Origin: Hyphomicrobiales bacterium
GTDB lineage: Bacteria > Pseudomonadota > Alphaproteobacteria > Rhizobiales > Rhizobiaceae
Assembly (NCBI GenBank): GCA_900472175.1
Contig: UCHD01000004.1
Location: 464,726 to 528,725 of the forward strand
DNA: 64,000 nucleotides
Direction: 5' to 3'
Translations under genes and position numbers: made by a program
Part shown: positions 42,658 to 53,729 of the stretch, piece by piece
Layout of the letters: each line of letters begins with the position of its first letter
Numbering within the stretch: the first letter of the stretch is position 1
The notes under the pieces: generated by a model
What the model was told of the DNA's origin: nothing
Databases searched by the model: none
The model's input: only the letters and a program-made list of their open reading frames with translations

Positions 42658-45258
42658 ATGACGAAATTGCGGCAGGCAGGTGACTATCACATGCCGATTG
42701 TAGACCGTGGAACCCGGCCCGGCACCGTGCTGCGGATCATTCTGCTTGCCATCGTGCTGACCGGATCGGCCGTCGCCTTCGTCATCTTCAAGAACCAGCT
42801 GGAAAACCAGATCGTTCTCGGCATTCTCGGCGTGCTGGCCATGGTCGGCATTTTCTTCCTGGTGTCCTCGGTCATCGGCTTCATTGAGGTGATGCCGCAG
42901 TCGCGCCCGGATGAGTTGGCCCGCGCCTTCCTCGATGGCCATCAGGACGGCACACTCGTGACCGACCGCAAGGGCCGGATCATCTATGCCAATGCCGCCT
43001 ATGGCGCACTGACAGGCGCGACCAAGGCGACGGAAATCCAGTCGCTCGAAACGATCCTGTCGCGCAACAGGGAAGCAACGGAGGCGATCTACCGGTTGAC
43101 CAACGGTTTGCACGAGGGCAAGGCCGGCCATGAAGAATTCCGGCTTTTGAAGCCATTGCGATCTGCCGGCGGTTCGGCCGGATCGGGCGCGCACTGGTTT
43201 CGCCTGAAGGCGCGGGTCCTGCCGCTCGAAGATGGCGAGCGTAACCCGTTCTATATCTGGCAGATTTCGGACATCACCTCCGAGCGCGACGATCAGGAGC
43301 GATTTTTCAAGGAATTGCAGAACGCGATCGACTATCTCGATCACGCCCCGGCCGGCTTTTTCTCGGCTGGCAAGAAAGGCGAGATTTTCTACGTCAACGC
43401 CACGCTCGCCGACTGGCTTGGATTGGATCTGACCAAGTTCCAGCCGGGATCGATGACGATCGCCGATCTGGTTGCAGGCGAGGGGCTGGCGCTGGTGCAG
43501 TCGGTACAGGCTGAACCGGGTTTGAAAAAGACCAAAACGCTCGATCTCGATCTGCGCAAGGCCAATGGCCAGAGCTTTGCCGTTCGCATGGTGCACCGGG
43601 TTTCCTCGGCCCGCGATGGCGCGCCGGGCGAAAGCCGCACGATCGTTCTTGCCCGCTCGAACGACGACGAAAGCGACCAGTCGGCCTCAATCGCCGCGAT
43701 GCGCTTTACCCGCTTCTTCAACAATACGCCGATGGCGATCGCGTCCGTCGATGGCGACGGCCGGATTCTGCGCACCAACGCGCCGTTCCTCAAGCTGTTC
43801 TCTGCCGTCGTCTCGCAGGACGACATGGAGCACGGCGCGCTGCTGGAGGCCTTTGTCCACGATACCGACCGGACCCGGCTGCGCGATGCGCTGGATGCCG
43901 CCAAGGACCGGCAGGGGGACATAGCACCGATCGATTCGCTTCATCCGACCGACGATGCGCGGCATTTCCGCTTCTATGTGAACGCCGTGATCGACCAGAG
44001 CGACCAGGCGCCGGAAGAGGCGGCGATCGTCTATGCGGTCGAGATTACCGAGCAGAAGGCGCTCGAAACCCAGATGGCGCAGACGCAGAAGATGAATGCC
44101 GTCGGGACGCTCGCGGGCGGGATCGCGCATGACTTCAACAACGTGCTGACGGCGATCCTTTTGTCGTCAGACCATCTGCTTTTGTCGGCAAGGCCAGCGG
44201 ATGCAAGCTTTGCCGATCTGATGGAAATCAAGCGCAACGCCAACCGTGCGGCCGTGCTTGTGCGCCAGCTGCTCGCCTTCTCGCGCAAGCAGACGATGCG
44301 GCCGACCGTGCTGTCGATGACCGATGTGGTTGGCGACCTGCGCATGCTGGTCGACCGGATGACCGGAACCAACGTCAAGCTCGAGGTCGATTACGGCCGC
44401 GATCTCTGGCCGGTGCGCACCGATCTCGGCCAGTTCGAGCAGGTCGTGCTCAACCTGGCGGTCAACGCGCGCGACGCCATGCCCAATGGCGGCGTCATCA
44501 CGCTGCGCACCCGCAATCTGCCGGCTGCCGAAGTCGCTGCGCTTAATCTGCGCGAGCTTCCGGTCGATGACTACGTGATGGTTGAGGTGGCGGACCAGGG
44601 GACCGGCATACCGCCGGAAATCCTCGACAAGATTTTCGAGCCGTTCTTCACCACCAAGGAAGTCGGCAAGGGTACCGGGCTTGGGTTGTCAATGGTCTAT
44701 GGCATCATCAAGCAGTCCGGTGGCTACATCTATCCCGAATCCGAAGTCGGCAAGGGAACGACGTTCCGTATTCTTCTGCCTCGCTATATCGAAGAAGTGC
44801 CGTTGCCGGGCGAAGCCGGCGAGGCGCAGGCCGCGGCAGCACTTGCCGCCAAAGCACCGGTCAAGCCGGAGCCGACGGATCTCACCGGCAACTCGGCTGT
44901 GGTTCTTCTGGTGGAAGACGAAGAGGCGGTGCGCCGCGGCGGCAAGCGCATGCTGGAAACCCGCGGTTATACGGTGCATGAGGCCGGGTCCGGCGTCGAA
45001 GCACTCGAAGTCATGGCGGAGTTGGATGGCGCAGTCGATATCGTCGTTTCCGACGTCGTCATGCCGGAAATGGACGGGCCGACCCTGCTCAAGGAAATCC
45101 GCAAGTCCTATCCCGACCTGAAGTTCATCTTCGTCTCCGGCTATGCCGAGGATGCCTTTGCCAGGAACCTGCCGGCCGACGCCAAATTCGGCTTCCTGCC
45201 CAAGCCTTTCTCGCTGAAGCAGTTGGCTGTTGCCGTCAGAGAAATGCTCGACAGCTGA
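42658..45258 (+). CDS. cckA: Cell-cycle hybrid histidine kinase CckA
   Basis: 866 residues from the ATG at 42658 with GAGGG upstream. Two membrane helices (~25-43 and ~52-72), then PAS-type sensor segments (~95-480; [14 protein letters not shown] is one core), the phospho-acceptor H491 in [12 protein letters not shown], an ATPase domain with [35 protein letters not shown] and [12 protein letters not shown], and a C-terminal receiver with D799 ([12 protein letters not shown]). The layout is that of CckA, which starts the phosphorelay through ChpT to CtrA and CpdR and sets polarity and division in alphaproteobacteria. Encoded alone. Confidence 0.95.
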   Translation: MTKLRQAGDYHMPIVDRGTRPGTVLRIILLAIVLTGSAVAFVIFKNQLENQIVLGILGVLAMVGIFFLVSSVIGFIEVMPQSRPDELARAFLDGHQDGTLVTDRKGRIIYANAAYGALTGATKATEIQSLETILSRNREATEAIYRLTNGLHEGKAGHEEFRLLKPLRSAGGSAGSGAHWFRLKARVLPLEDGERNPFYIWQISDITSERDDQERFFKELQNAIDYLDHAPAGFFSAGKKGEIFYVNATLADWLGLDLTKFQPGSMTIADLVAGEGLALVQSVQAEPGLKKTKTLDLDLRKANGQSFAVRMVHRVSSARDGAPGESRTIVLARSNDDESDQSASIAAMRFTRFFNNTPMAIASVDGDGRILRTNAPFLKLFSAVVSQDDMEHGALLEAFVHDTDRTRLRDALDAAKDRQGDIAPIDSLHPTDDARHFRFYVNAVIDQSDQAPEEAAIVYAVEITEQKALETQMAQTQKMNAVGTLAGGIAHDFNNVLTAILLSSDHLLLSARPADASFADLMEIKRNANRAAVLVRQLLAFSRKQTMRPTVLSMTDVVGDLRMLVDRMTGTNVKLEVDYGRDLWPVRTDLGQFEQVVLNLAVNARDAMPNGGVITLRTRNLPAAEVAALNLRELPVDDYVMVEVADQGTGIPPEILDKIFEPFFTTKEVGKGTGLGLSMVYGIIKQSGGYIYPESEVGKGTTFRILLPRYIEEVPLPGEAGEAQAAAALAAKAPVKPEPTDLTGNSAVVLLVEDEEAVRRGGKRMLETRGYTVHEAGSGVEALEVMAELDGAVDIVVSDVVMPEMDGPTLLKEIRKSYPDLKFIFVSGYAEDAFARNLPADAKFGFLPKPFSLKQLAVAVREMLDS

Positions 45259-45267
45259 TCTGTGCTG

Positions 45268-45286
45268 TCGGCCGTCAACCGGCCGA
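45268..45286 (+). terminator. Stem-loop just after cckA
   Basis: TCGGCCG (45268-45274) pairs with CGGCCGA (45280-45286). It is 9 bp past the cckA stop, but no T-run follows, so it may be a Rho-type or stability element. Confidence 0.4.
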
Positions 45287-45458
45287 GCCCCTGATGTTTA
45301 CCATTCGCCAGGATATTCTTGGCCGACTTCCCGTTGTCGTAAAAAGGCCTGTTTCGCGATTGCATCTACGGTTGTCACACGCTGCACCGCTCGTCTGGAG
45401 GGTTTCCGCCCTTTAGTCGAGGCGCAGCGACACCTCCCAGGATATTGCGAGCGCACGA

Positions 45459-46532
45459 ATGAATTCAAAGCTAAGGGTTGCAGTTCTCTTTGGTGGCCGT
45501 TCCGCCGAACATGATGTTTCGGTTCTTTCGGCGCGCAATGTATTCAAGGCGCTCGATCCGGAAAAATATGATGTGGTGCCCATTCTGATCGACCGTCAGG
45601 GCAAATGGCTGCTGCAGGAGCTTACCGGCCGAGCATTGCCGGACCCGTTGCCGATGGTGACTACACAAGTTTGCCTGTTGCCAGGCGGCCGTGGCCGCCT
45701 TTTCCGTGTTGCTGAAGGCGGACCTATCCAAGAATTGCCACCGGTCGATATTGTGTTTCCCGTGCTCCACGGTCCGCATGGCGAGGATGGTTCGGTGCAG
45801 GGGTTTTGCGAAGTCGCGATGGTGCCGTTTGCCGGATGTGGAATTCTGGGGTCGGCGACCGCGATCGACAAGGATGTGGCCAAGCGCCTGCTGAACGAAG
45901 CCGGATTGCCGGTGGCGCGTTCGCTGACGTTCCGCCAGGGCGACACTCCCTCGTTCGATGATGTGACCGCAGCGCTGGGATCGACTGTTTTCGTCAAACC
46001 CGCACGCCAGGGCTCATCCGTCGGTGTCAGCAAGGCTCGAACGCACGACGATTTCCGGACAGCACTCGCGGAAGGCTTCCGCCACGACCAGAAAATCCTC
46101 GTCGAGGAGTTCATCCAGGGGCGGGAGATCGAGTTCAGTGTTCTTGAACAGGTTGACGGCTCGCTGATCGCCTCGCTGCCAGGAGAAATCATCCCTGCCG
46201 GCGGCCACGGTTTTTACAGCTATGATGCCAAATATATCGATCCGGATGGCGCCATCTTAAGTATTCCGGCGCAGCTACCGGACGACATCGGGCAAAAGCT
46301 GAGATCAATGGCGCAGGCGGCTTTCAGGGCCCTTGGCTGCGACGGCATGGCGCGTATCGATTTTTTCGTGCGGCCAGACATGAGCGCTGTGGTCAACGAG
46401 GTCAACACCATCCCGGGTTTCACTGATATCAGCATGTATGCCAAGGCTTTGGCTGCAAGCGGAATTGCCTATGCCGAGATCATCGACCGGCTGATCGAAC
46501 ATGGACTTTCGCGGGCTCAGCGGCAGGGTTGA
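45459..46532 (+). CDS. ddl: D-alanine--D-alanine ligase
   Basis: 357 residues, ATP-grasp fold. N-terminal VLFGGRSAEHDVSVLSARNV, then FPVLHGPHGEDGSVQGF, ATP-grasp VFVKPARQGSSVGVSKA, EEFIQGREIEFSVL, and metal/substrate loop DFFVRPDMSAVVNEVNTIPGFT, all intact. It makes the D-Ala-D-Ala dipeptide for peptidoglycan. It lies outside a division-and-cell-wall cluster, and its length (~357) fits the DdlA-like branch, so a second ddl is probably present elsewhere in the genome (inference). A strong terminator follows. Confidence 0.93.
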   Translation: MNSKLRVAVLFGGRSAEHDVSVLSARNVFKALDPEKYDVVPILIDRQGKWLLQELTGRALPDPLPMVTTQVCLLPGGRGRLFRVAEGGPIQELPPVDIVFPVLHGPHGEDGSVQGFCEVAMVPFAGCGILGSATAIDKDVAKRLLNEAGLPVARSLTFRQGDTPSFDDVTAALGSTVFVKPARQGSSVGVSKARTHDDFRTALAEGFRHDQKILVEEFIQGREIEFSVLEQVDGSLIASLPGEIIPAGGHGFYSYDAKYIDPDGAILSIPAQLPDDIGQKLRSMAQAAFRALGCDGMARIDFFVRPDMSAVVNEVNTIPGFTDISMYAKALAASGIAYAEIIDRLIEHGLSRAQRQG

Positions 46533-46536
46533 CGCC

Positions 46537-46566
46537 CCGGGGGCTGGCAGCCAGCCCCCGGTTTTT
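46537..46566 (+). terminator. Intrinsic terminator of ddl
   Basis: CCGGGGGCTGG (46537-46547) pairs perfectly with CCAGCCCCCGG (46551-46561), loop CAG, then TTTTT. One of the strongest hairpins in the window. Confidence 0.95.
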
Positions 46567-46583
46567 CCAATGATTGTTTGAAT

Positions 46584-47507
46584 TCAAACCAGTGCGACGG
46601 CAATCTCGGCTGCAAGCCGGGCGTTGTTTTCGACCAGCGCGATATTGGTCTCGAGGCTGCGGCCGTCGGTCAGGCCGAAAATGCTGTCGAGCAGATAAGG
46701 CGTGACCTTCTTGCCGGAAATCTCGTCGCGTTCGGCATTGTCGAGCGCTCGGGTGATGTAGATTTCCATCTCGTCGCGCGGGATTTCGCTGGCTTCCGGT
46801 ACCGGATTGGCAATCAGCATGCCGCCATCGACGCCGAGCAGGTCGCGCATCTTCTGGAAATTGGCAATCGCGGCCGGGCTGTTGAGCATCAACGGGCTCT
46901 TCAGGCCGCTGTCACGGGACCAGAAGGCCGGAAAGATTTCGCTGTCATAGGTGACGACCGGAACGCCGCGCGTTTCCAGGACTTCCAGTGTCTTTGGAAT
47001 GTCGAGAATGGCTTTAGCACCGGCAGAAACGACGATGACGCCGGTGCGGGCCAGTTCGTCGAGATCGGCGGAGATGTCAAAGCTCTCTTCGGCCTTGCGA
47101 TGGACGCCGCCGATGCCGCCGGTAGCAAATACGCGGATGCCGGCACGGGCGGCCGCGATCATCGTTGCGGCAACCGTGGTGGCGCCGGTGCGGCGCTCGG
47201 CGATCGCAAAAGCGAGATCGGCGCGCGACAGTTTCATCGCGCCTTCCGTCTGTGCCAGCGCTTCAAGCTGCGCGTCTTCCAGGCCGATATGCAGGATGCC
47301 GTCGATGACGGCGATGGTGGCCGGTACGGCGCCTTCCTCGCGGATGATCGCCTCGACGCTGCGGGCCATGTTGAGATTGCCGGGGAAGGGCATGCCATGG
47401 GTGATGATGGTCGATTCCAGGGCAACGATCGCCGCGCCGCGAGCCTTGGCGGCCGCGACTTCGCTGGAATATTCCATCGGCAGGAGTGGGGAGAAGGGCT
47501 TGGTCAT
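46584..47507 (-). CDS. psuG: Pseudouridine-5'-phosphate glycosidase
   Basis: 307 residues from the ATG at 47507 (AAGGAT upstream). Motifs ALESTIITHGMPFPGN, KLSRADLAFAIAERRTGATTVAATM, FATGGIGGVHRKAE, VVSAGAKAILDIPKTLE, and LLGVDGGMLIANPVP define the family; the conserved catalytic Lys lies in the AGAKAILD region. It splits pseudouridine 5'-phosphate to uracil and ribose 5-phosphate. Second gene of psuK-psuG, 31 bp after the kinase gene, together forming the pseudouridine salvage pathway. Confidence 0.93.
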   Translation of the reverse strand: MTKPFSPLLPMEYSSEVAAAKARGAAIVALESTIITHGMPFPGNLNMARSVEAIIREEGAVPATIAVIDGILHIGLEDAQLEALAQTEGAMKLSRADLAFAIAERRTGATTVAATMIAAARAGIRVFATGGIGGVHRKAEESFDISADLDELARTGVIVVSAGAKAILDIPKTLEVLETRGVPVVTYDSEIFPAFWSRDSGLKSPLMLNSPAAIANFQKMRDLLGVDGGMLIANPVPEASEIPRDEMEIYITRALDNAERDEISGKKVTPYLLDSIFGLTDGRSLETNIALVENNARLAAEIAVALV

Positions 47508-47538
47508 CGCGGATCCTTTTTGGCGTTTTAAGGCGCGT

Positions 47539-48486
47539 TCATGACAGGATTTCGGCTGGCGGCACAAGCCGAATTGCATCGTCGAGCATCGCCCGCGACA
47601 TTTTTTCCGAGACGGCGAGCGGTGAACGCACGGTAATGCTGGCAGCTGCGACACCGGAGCGAAGGCACATGCCGAGCGGTTTTCCCTCGATAAATGCCGA
47701 CAGGAAACCGGCAGCAAGCGAATCACCCGCACCCGTAACATCTGCAAGCACATCCAGCTGTGGCGGTGCGACCGTCACGGTTTGCCCGTGCTGAAATGCA
47801 ACGGCTGGCCTGCCGCCACGCGTAACGACGCCGCCGGTCAGTCCAACTGCCTGCAAAAGAACGGGCCATTCCGCCGCCGCCGCACTATCGCGGCCTGTCA
47901 ATGCGCGTGCTTCCGCCTCGTTCAGGAAGAGAAAGTCGAGCCCGGTCAGGCATTTGACCAGCCGTGTGACTTTCGCGGGTGAAATCGCGATGGCGGCGAC
48001 CGCCTTCGATTCGGCCTTTGCGCGGGCAACCAGAGTGGTCAGCGTTTCCTCGGGCAGGTTCGCATCCGTGACAATCAGGTCACTGGACGAGACGATCTCG
48101 CGCATGGCCTTCTGTTGCAGGCGTCTTGGAGAAAACAGCTTGTAGAGCTCCATATCGGCCAGCGCGATCACCAGATTGCCGTCGTTCTCTAGTATGGCCG
48201 TGTAGCTTGGCGTTTTGCGGTCAAGGAAGATGAAGGAGCAATCGATGACACCGGCTTCGTTCGCAGCCTGGGCAACCATCCCGCCTGCGGCATCGCCACC
48301 GCGCGGGCTGATCATGCGGACGTCAAGTCCAAGCCGCGCCAGGTTGCGCGCCGCATTGAACCCACCGCCGCCGGCCTCTTCGAACCAGCTGCCGGGATTG
48401 CTCGATCCCGGCACGGTGGTACCGAAAATACGGGCCCGGCGGTCGATATGCGCGCCGCCAAAGATGGAAATTTGTCTGCCTGTCAT
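47539..48486 (-). CDS. psuK: PfkB-family pseudouridine kinase
   Basis: 315 residues with AGGAAA upstream of the ATG. PfkB/ribokinase fold: EAGGGGFNAARNLARLG near the N-terminus (substrate Gly-Gly), FLNEAEARALTGRD in the middle, and ADVTGAGDSLAAGFLSA with the catalytic Asp in GAGDS at the C-terminus. The psuG gene directly downstream identifies pseudouridine as the likely substrate. Divergent from recA, with the two LexA-type sites in between. Confidence 0.88.
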   Translation of the reverse strand: MTGRQISIFGGAHIDRRARIFGTTVPGSSNPGSWFEEAGGGGFNAARNLARLGLDVRMISPRGGDAAGGMVAQAANEAGVIDCSFIFLDRKTPSYTAILENDGNLVIALADMELYKLFSPRRLQQKAMREIVSSSDLIVTDANLPEETLTTLVARAKAESKAVAAIAISPAKVTRLVKCLTGLDFLFLNEAEARALTGRDSAAAAEWPVLLQAVGLTGGVVTRGGRPAVAFQHGQTVTVAPPQLDVLADVTGAGDSLAAGFLSAFIEGKPLGMCLRSGVAAASITVRSPLAVSEKMSRAMLDDAIRLVPPAEILS

Positions 48487-48580
48487 GCGTTTTCCTGTGT
48501 GCTGGTGCTGGGCGATTCGTTGTGCTGCGATGGTGATATGTCTTTTGTTTCAGTTATTTCCGCAGAATGTGAAATTCTCG

Positions 48581-48595
48581 GAACAAGAAAAGAAC
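48581..48595 (+). promoter_or_regulatory. Upstream LexA (SOS) box, perfect GAAC-N7-GAAC
   Basis: GAACAAGAAAAGAAC: two direct GAAC copies with exactly seven bases between, the alphaproteobacterial SOS box in reverse form (GTTC-N7-GTTC). It lies 128 bp before the recA start and about 95 bp before psuK, so it could serve either promoter. LexA itself is not encoded in this window. Confidence 0.7.
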
Positions 48596-48637
48596 ACGCA
48601 TCCGTTTATGTCTTTAATTCAAGCTGATAGATCGCTC

Positions 48638-48666
48638 TTGCGAAAAGAGAACAAAAAGTGTACATA
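48638..48666 (+). promoter_or_regulatory. recA promoter with embedded LexA operator GAAC-N7-GTAC
   Basis: -35 TTGCGA (48638-48643), 17-bp spacer, -10 TACATA (48661-48666). GAACAAAAAGTGTAC (48649-48663) lies between them, overlapping the -10. The GAAC-N7-GTAC form has been reported as the operator of Rhizobium etli recA, so this is probably the main SOS control site. Confidence 0.8.
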
Positions 48667-48722
48667 GCTTTCATCGGCAGCTTCATTGCCTCGGCAGGCT
48701 CCATAACCTAAAGGTGGATCAC

Positions 48723-49814
48723 ATGGCACAAAACTCTTTGCGGCTTGTAGAGGACAAATCGGTGGATAAAAGCAAGGCACTTGAAGCGGCACTCTCCCAG
48801 ATCGAACGTTCGTTCGGCAAGGGATCGATCATGAAGCTCGGTGGAAAAGACAGCATTGTCGAAATCGAAACCGTTTCGACGGGATCGTTGAGCCTGGATA
48901 TCGCGCTCGGCATCGGCGGCCTGCCCAAGGGGCGCGTCATCGAAATCTATGGACCGGAAAGCTCGGGCAAGACGACTCTGGCATTGCAGACCATTGCCGA
49001 AGCCCAGAAGAAGGGCGGTATCTGCGCCTTCGTCGATGCGGAACATGCGCTCGATCCGGTTTATGCCCGCAAGCTCGGCGTTGATCTGGAAAACCTTCTG
49101 ATTTCGCAGCCGGATACCGGCGAGCAGGCTCTGGAAATCACCGATACGCTGGTGCGTTCGGGCGCCATCGACGTTCTCGTCGTCGATTCGGTCGCCGCTC
49201 TCGTGCCGCGCGCTGAAATCGAAGGCGAAATGGGAGACAGTCTGCCGGGTCTGCAGGCCCGCCTGATGAGCCAGGCGCTGCGCAAGCTGACCGCGTCGAT
49301 CTCCAAGTCGAACTGCATGGTCATCTTCATCAACCAGATCCGCATGAAGATCGGCGTCATGTTCGGTTCGCCGGAAACGACGACGGGCGGCAATGCTCTG
49401 AAATTCTATGCGTCCGTCCGTCTCGATATCCGCCGTATCGGCGCGGTCAAGGACCGCGAAGAGGTGATCGGCAACCAGACCCGGGTGAAGGTCGTCAAGA
49501 ACAAGATGGCACCGCCCTTCAAGCAGGTCGAATTCGACATCATGTATGGCGAAGGTGTTTCCAAGACCGGCGAACTGGTCGATCTCGGCGTCAAGGCTGG
49601 TATCGTCGAGAAATCCGGCGCCTGGTTCTCCTATAACAGCCAGCGCCTCGGCCAGGGCCGCGAGAATGCCAAGATGTTCTTGCGTGACAATCCAGACACG
49701 GCCAAGGAAATCGAGCTGTCGCTGCGCCAGAATGCTGGCCTGATTGCCGAAAAATTCCTGGAAAATGGCGGCCCGGAAGCCGGTGACGACGATGACGATG
49801 CCGCTCTGGCATAA
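48723..49814 (+). CDS. recA: Recombinase RecA
   Basis: 363 residues from the ATG at 48723 (AAGGTGG upstream). The Walker A motif is GPESSGKT at residues 77-84, with [18 protein letters not shown] around it; [38 protein letters not shown] (Walker B and L1 start) and [22 protein letters not shown] (L2 region) follow. The acidic C-terminal tail ([15 protein letters not shown]) is usual. It pairs homologous DNA strands and triggers LexA self-cleavage. Regulated through the LexA sites upstream; terminator downstream. Confidence 0.98.
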   Translation: MAQNSLRLVEDKSVDKSKALEAALSQIERSFGKGSIMKLGGKDSIVEIETVSTGSLSLDIALGIGGLPKGRVIEIYGPESSGKTTLALQTIAEAQKKGGICAFVDAEHALDPVYARKLGVDLENLLISQPDTGEQALEITDTLVRSGAIDVLVVDSVAALVPRAEIEGEMGDSLPGLQARLMSQALRKLTASISKSNCMVIFINQIRMKIGVMFGSPETTTGGNALKFYASVRLDIRRIGAVKDREEVIGNQTRVKVVKNKMAPPFKQVEFDIMYGEGVSKTGELVDLGVKAGIVEKSGAWFSYNSQRLGQGRENAKMFLRDNPDTAKEIELSLRQNAGLIAEKFLENGGPEAGDDDDDAALA

Positions 49815-49842
49815 GACCGTCTGATTTTTGACCTCATGTTTG

Positions 49843-49877
49843 CCGGCCGCTCCCTCCTGAGCGGCCGGTTTTCTTTT
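49843..49877 (+). terminator. Intrinsic terminator of recA
   Basis: CCGGCCGCTC (49843-49852) pairs with GAGCGGCCGG (49859-49868), followed by TTTTCTTTT. It lies 28 bp past the recA stop. Confidence 0.92.
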
Positions 49878-50039
49878 GCCGTCTGGACAGAGATTGGCCC
49901 GGACGATAAAAGCCTGTGTTCCAATGGGGCGGGAGAGGGTCGGCGGATGTCCGGTGATCCGCGATTTTCAAAAGTTTTCCGGTTCGCGGCTCAGTCAGGC
50001 AGGCTGCGGACGGTCCGATGCAAGAGATAAGGGCGCAAT

Positions 50040-52703
50040 ATGAGCGGCGTGAATGAAATCCGGTCGACGTTCCTCGACTACTTCAAGAAGAACGGCCATG
50101 AGGTTGTATCGTCGAGCCCGCTGGTTCCGCGCAACGATCCGACCCTGATGTTCACCAATGCCGGCATGGTTCAGTTCAAGAACGTTTTCACCGGCCTGGA
50201 GCAGCGCCCCTATTCGACGGCTGCGACCGCGCAGAAATGCGTGCGCGCCGGGGGCAAGCATAATGACCTCGACAATGTCGGCTATACCGCGCGCCACCAC
50301 ACCTTCTTCGAAATGCTCGGTAATTTTTCCTTCGGCGATTATTTCAAGGAGCGGGCGATCGAGCTTGCCTGGAACCTGATCACCAAGGATTTCGGCATCG
50401 ATGCCAAGCGGCTTTTGGTCACCGTCTACCACACCGATGACGAGGCTTTTGGCCTGTGGAAGAAGATTGCCGGCCTGACCGACGACCGGATCATCCGGAT
50501 CCCGACCAGCGACAATTTCTGGGCGATGGGCGATACCGGCCCCTGCGGGCCATGTTCCGAGATCTTCTACGATCACGGCGATCATATCTGGGGTGGACCT
50601 CCCGGTTCCAAGGATGAAGACGGCGACCGGTTCATCGAAATCTGGAACCTTGTCTTCATGCAGTACGAGCAGGTGACGAAGGAAGAACGGGTCGATCTGC
50701 CGCGTCCGTCGATCGACACCGGCATGGGCCTCGAGCGCGTTGCCGCTCTGCTGCAGGGCAAGCATGACAATTATGATATCGACCTGTTCCGAGCCCTGAT
50801 TGCTGCGTCGGAAGAGGCGACCGGCGTCAAGGCTGAGGGCGACAATCGCGCCAGCCACCGCGTCATCGCCGACCATCTGCGGGCGTCCGCCTTCCTGATC
50901 GCCGACGGTGTGCTGCCTTCAAAAGAAGGCCGTGGCTATGTGCTTCGGCGTATCATGCGCCGCGCCATGCGCCATGCGCAGCTGCTCGGTGCCCGTGATC
51001 CGTTGATGTGGCGGCTGCTGCCGGCGCTGATTGGCCAGATGGGCCGCGCCTATCCGGAACTGATCCGTGCAGAATCGCTGATTTCGGAAACCCTGAAACT
51101 GGAAGAGACCCGGTTCCGCAAGACGCTGGAGCGCGGCCTTGGCCTGCTGTCCGACGCAACGACGGATCTTGCCGAGGGCGACCAGCTGAATGGCGAGACG
51201 GCCTTCAAGCTCTATGACACGTTCGGTTTTCCGCTCGACCTGACGCAGGACGCACTCCGCGCCCGCGGCATCGGCGTCGATACCGATGCGTTTACCGCAG
51301 CAATGCAGCGCCAGAAGGCCGAGGCCCGCGCGTCCTGGTCCGGCTCCGGCGACAAGGCGACGGAAACGATCTGGTACGAGCTGAAGGAAAAGCTCGGTGC
51401 CACCGAATTCCTCGGTTACGATACTGAAACGGCCGAAGGCGTCGTTCAGGCGATCGTGCGTGATGGCAAGACGATTGACACGGCCTCGAAAGGCGACACG
51501 GTACAGCTGGTTCTGAACCAGACACCATTCTACGGCGAATCCGGTGGCCAGATGGGCGATACCGGCGTGATCTCGACCGATCACGCCAAGCTGACGGTCA
51601 CCGACGTGCAGAAGCGCGGCGAGGGCCTGTTCGTGCATTCCTGCGTCGTTGACGACGGCACCGTCAAGGTTGGCGATGCGGCTGCGCTGAATGTCGATCA
51701 CGCCCGCCGTTCGCGCCTGCGCGCCAACCATTCGGCCACTCATCTGCTGCATGAAGCGCTGCGCGAAGTGCTTGGCACCCATGTGGCGCAGAAGGGCTCA
51801 CTGGTTGCGCCGGAGCGCCTGCGCTTCGACGTTTCGCATCCGAAGCCGATGACGGCCGAAGAGCTGAAGATCGTCGAGGACATGGCCAACGAGATCATCG
51901 TGCAGAACGCGCCAGTCACGACGCGGCTGATGAGCGTCGATGATGCGATTGCCGAAGGCGCGATGGCGCTGTTCGGCGAAAAATACGGCGATGAAGTGCG
52001 TGTCGTGTCGATGGGGCAGGGCATTCATGGTGCCAAGGCCAACCGTCCCTACTCCGTCGAATTGTGCGGCGGCACCCATGTCGGCGCCACCGGCGAGATC
52101 GGCCTTGTACGCATCGTCGGCGAAAGTGCCGTTGGTTCCGGTGTTCGCCGTCTGGAAGCCCTGACCGGCGTATCGGCGCTGGCTTACCTCAACGAGCAGG
52201 ACGAGCGGGTCAAGACACTGGCAACAACGCTGAAGGTTCAGCCCGCAGACGTTCTGACCCGCGTTGAAGCGCTGATGGACGAGCGCCGCAAGCTCGAGCG
52301 CGAACTGAACGAGGCCAAGAAGAAGCTGGCGTTCGGCGGTGGCGATGCCGGTGGTTCTGCCGATCAAGTGCAGGATATCGGTGGCGTCAAATTCCTCGGC
52401 AAGGTTGTTACCGGTGTTGAGCCGAAGGACCTGAAGAGCCTGGCAGATGATGGCAAGACGAGCCTCGGTTCCGGCGTCGTCACCTTCGTTGGCGTCTCGG
52501 CAGACGGCAAGGCAAGCGCCGTGGTGGCCGTAACCGACGACCTGACGTCGCGCTTCAGCGCTGTCGATCTCGTTCGGATTGCCTCTGCAGCGCTCGGCGG
52601 CAAGGGCGGTGGCGGCCGTGCCGACATGGCGCAGGCCGGCGGTCCGGATGGCAGTAAGGCAGCGGAAGCGATCGAGGCGGTGAGCGCCGCACTCGCCGGA
52701 TAA
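50040..52703 (+). CDS. alaS: Alanine--tRNA ligase
   Basis: 887 residues. The class II aminoacylation domain (~1-410) starts with [32 protein letters not shown] and holds [11 protein letters not shown] and [16 protein letters not shown]; the editing domain has [21 protein letters not shown] and [13 protein letters not shown]; the C-Ala domain ends [15 protein letters not shown]. All parts are intact. It charges tRNA-Ala and clears mischarged Ser/Gly. Located 225 bp after recA, the usual neighbour in bacteria. A terminator follows. Confidence 0.98.
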   Translation: MSGVNEIRSTFLDYFKKNGHEVVSSSPLVPRNDPTLMFTNAGMVQFKNVFTGLEQRPYSTAATAQKCVRAGGKHNDLDNVGYTARHHTFFEMLGNFSFGDYFKERAIELAWNLITKDFGIDAKRLLVTVYHTDDEAFGLWKKIAGLTDDRIIRIPTSDNFWAMGDTGPCGPCSEIFYDHGDHIWGGPPGSKDEDGDRFIEIWNLVFMQYEQVTKEERVDLPRPSIDTGMGLERVAALLQGKHDNYDIDLFRALIAASEEATGVKAEGDNRASHRVIADHLRASAFLIADGVLPSKEGRGYVLRRIMRRAMRHAQLLGARDPLMWRLLPALIGQMGRAYPELIRAESLISETLKLEETRFRKTLERGLGLLSDATTDLAEGDQLNGETAFKLYDTFGFPLDLTQDALRARGIGVDTDAFTAAMQRQKAEARASWSGSGDKATETIWYELKEKLGATEFLGYDTETAEGVVQAIVRDGKTIDTASKGDTVQLVLNQTPFYGESGGQMGDTGVISTDHAKLTVTDVQKRGEGLFVHSCVVDDGTVKVGDAAALNVDHARRSRLRANHSATHLLHEALREVLGTHVAQKGSLVAPERLRFDVSHPKPMTAEELKIVEDMANEIIVQNAPVTTRLMSVDDAIAEGAMALFGEKYGDEVRVVSMGQGIHGAKANRPYSVELCGGTHVGATGEIGLVRIVGESAVGSGVRRLEALTGVSALAYLNEQDERVKTLATTLKVQPADVLTRVEALMDERRKLERELNEAKKKLAFGGGDAGGSADQVQDIGGVKFLGKVVTGVEPKDLKSLADDGKTSLGSGVVTFVGVSADGKASAVVAVTDDLTSRFSAVDLVRIASAALGGKGGGGRADMAQAGGPDGSKAAEAIEAVSAALAG

Positions 52704-52732
52704 TTCCGATTCAGTTTCATTGCCGATATTTG

Positions 52733-52759
52733 AAAACCGGGCTGAATGGCCCGGTTTTT
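52733..52759 (+). terminator. Intrinsic terminator of alaS
   Basis: AAAACCGGGC (52733-52742) pairs perfectly with GCCCGGTTTT (52749-52758), with a T-run continuing. It is 29 bp past the stop. Confidence 0.93.
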
Positions 52760-52868
52760 CTTTTGGCCAATCGCTTTTCCCGTGTTGAAATCGGTGCGGC
52801 CAACTTCGCAGGATTTGTCAAATCCGGATGTGGTTCTGTCCGTTCGTTCGGCTTGTATGAGGATCGGC

Positions 52869-53720
52869 ATGAAGGAAGACAGCATCTGGGCGGTTTACGA
52901 ACAGCGTTTGCGGCGCGTATCAGCCTATATCTACGATCACCTGGACGAAGAGCTCGATCTTGATCGGCTCTCGGATATTGCCTGCCTGTCGCCGCATCAC
53001 TGGCACCGGGTCTACCGGGCCGTGCACGGCGAAACGCTGGCATCGACCGTCAAGCGGCTAAGACTGCACCGGGCGGCGGGTGATCTGGTGCAGACCAGCC
53101 TTTCTGTCGAGGAAATCGCAAGACGGACCGGCTATCCCAATCTCCAATCCTTCACCCGGATTTTCAAATCGGTGTTCGGCATGCCGCCGGCCCGATACCG
53201 GAGAGAGGGCAGCCATACTGTCTTTCAATCGGCAAACGGCAAAGGATTTGGCGAAATGTATGATGTGACGATGAAGACGATTGCCCCGCGTGAACTGGCC
53301 GGGGTCAGCCATACCGGTTCCTATATGGATATCGGCCGCGCTTTCGAAATGCTCGGCGGCACGTTGCAGGCACGCAAACTTTACCGGCAGGACATGAAGA
53401 TGGTCGGCATCTATCTGGATGATCCGGATCTGGTGGCGGAGGAAAACCTGCGCTCCTTTGCCTGTGTAACAGAAGGGCAGCACGTTCCGGCTGATGAGCC
53501 GCTGGTGCGAAAGCATCTGGAGGGTGGCGAGTACGCGGTGTTGCGGCACAAGGGGCCGTATGCCGATATGCACAAGGCCTATCAGTGGCTCTACGGCGAA
53601 TGGCTGCCATCATCGGGCCGGGAGGTGCGCGATACGGTGAGGTTCGAGGAATACATCAACAATCCCCGGGACGCTGCTCCGAAAGAGTTGTTGACGGACA
53701 TCTATCTGCCCGTGAAGTAA
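52869..53720 (+). CDS. AraC-family regulator with GyrI-like ligand-binding domain
   Basis: 283 residues from the ATG at 52869 (GAGGA upstream); an ATG four codons earlier (52857) is possible. The N-terminal ~110 residues carry the two AraC helix-turn-helices (RLSDIACLSPHHWHRVYRAV and SVEEIARRTGYPNLQSFTRIFKSVFGMPPARYR), and residues ~135-283 a GyrI-like/SOUL-type effector domain (MKTIAPRELAGVSHTGSYMDIGRAFEML, then AVLRHKGPYADMHKAYQWLYGEWL). This order (DNA-binding domain first) resembles Rob and SbmC-linked regulators, which sense toxic small molecules. Single gene followed by a terminator. Confidence 0.87.
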   Translation: MKEDSIWAVYEQRLRRVSAYIYDHLDEELDLDRLSDIACLSPHHWHRVYRAVHGETLASTVKRLRLHRAAGDLVQTSLSVEEIARRTGYPNLQSFTRIFKSVFGMPPARYRREGSHTVFQSANGKGFGEMYDVTMKTIAPRELAGVSHTGSYMDIGRAFEMLGGTLQARKLYRQDMKMVGIYLDDPDLVAEENLRSFACVTEGQHVPADEPLVRKHLEGGEYAVLRHKGPYADMHKAYQWLYGEWLPSSGREVRDTVRFEEYINNPRDAAPKELLTDIYLPVK

Positions 53721-53729
53721 ATTGTCGTC

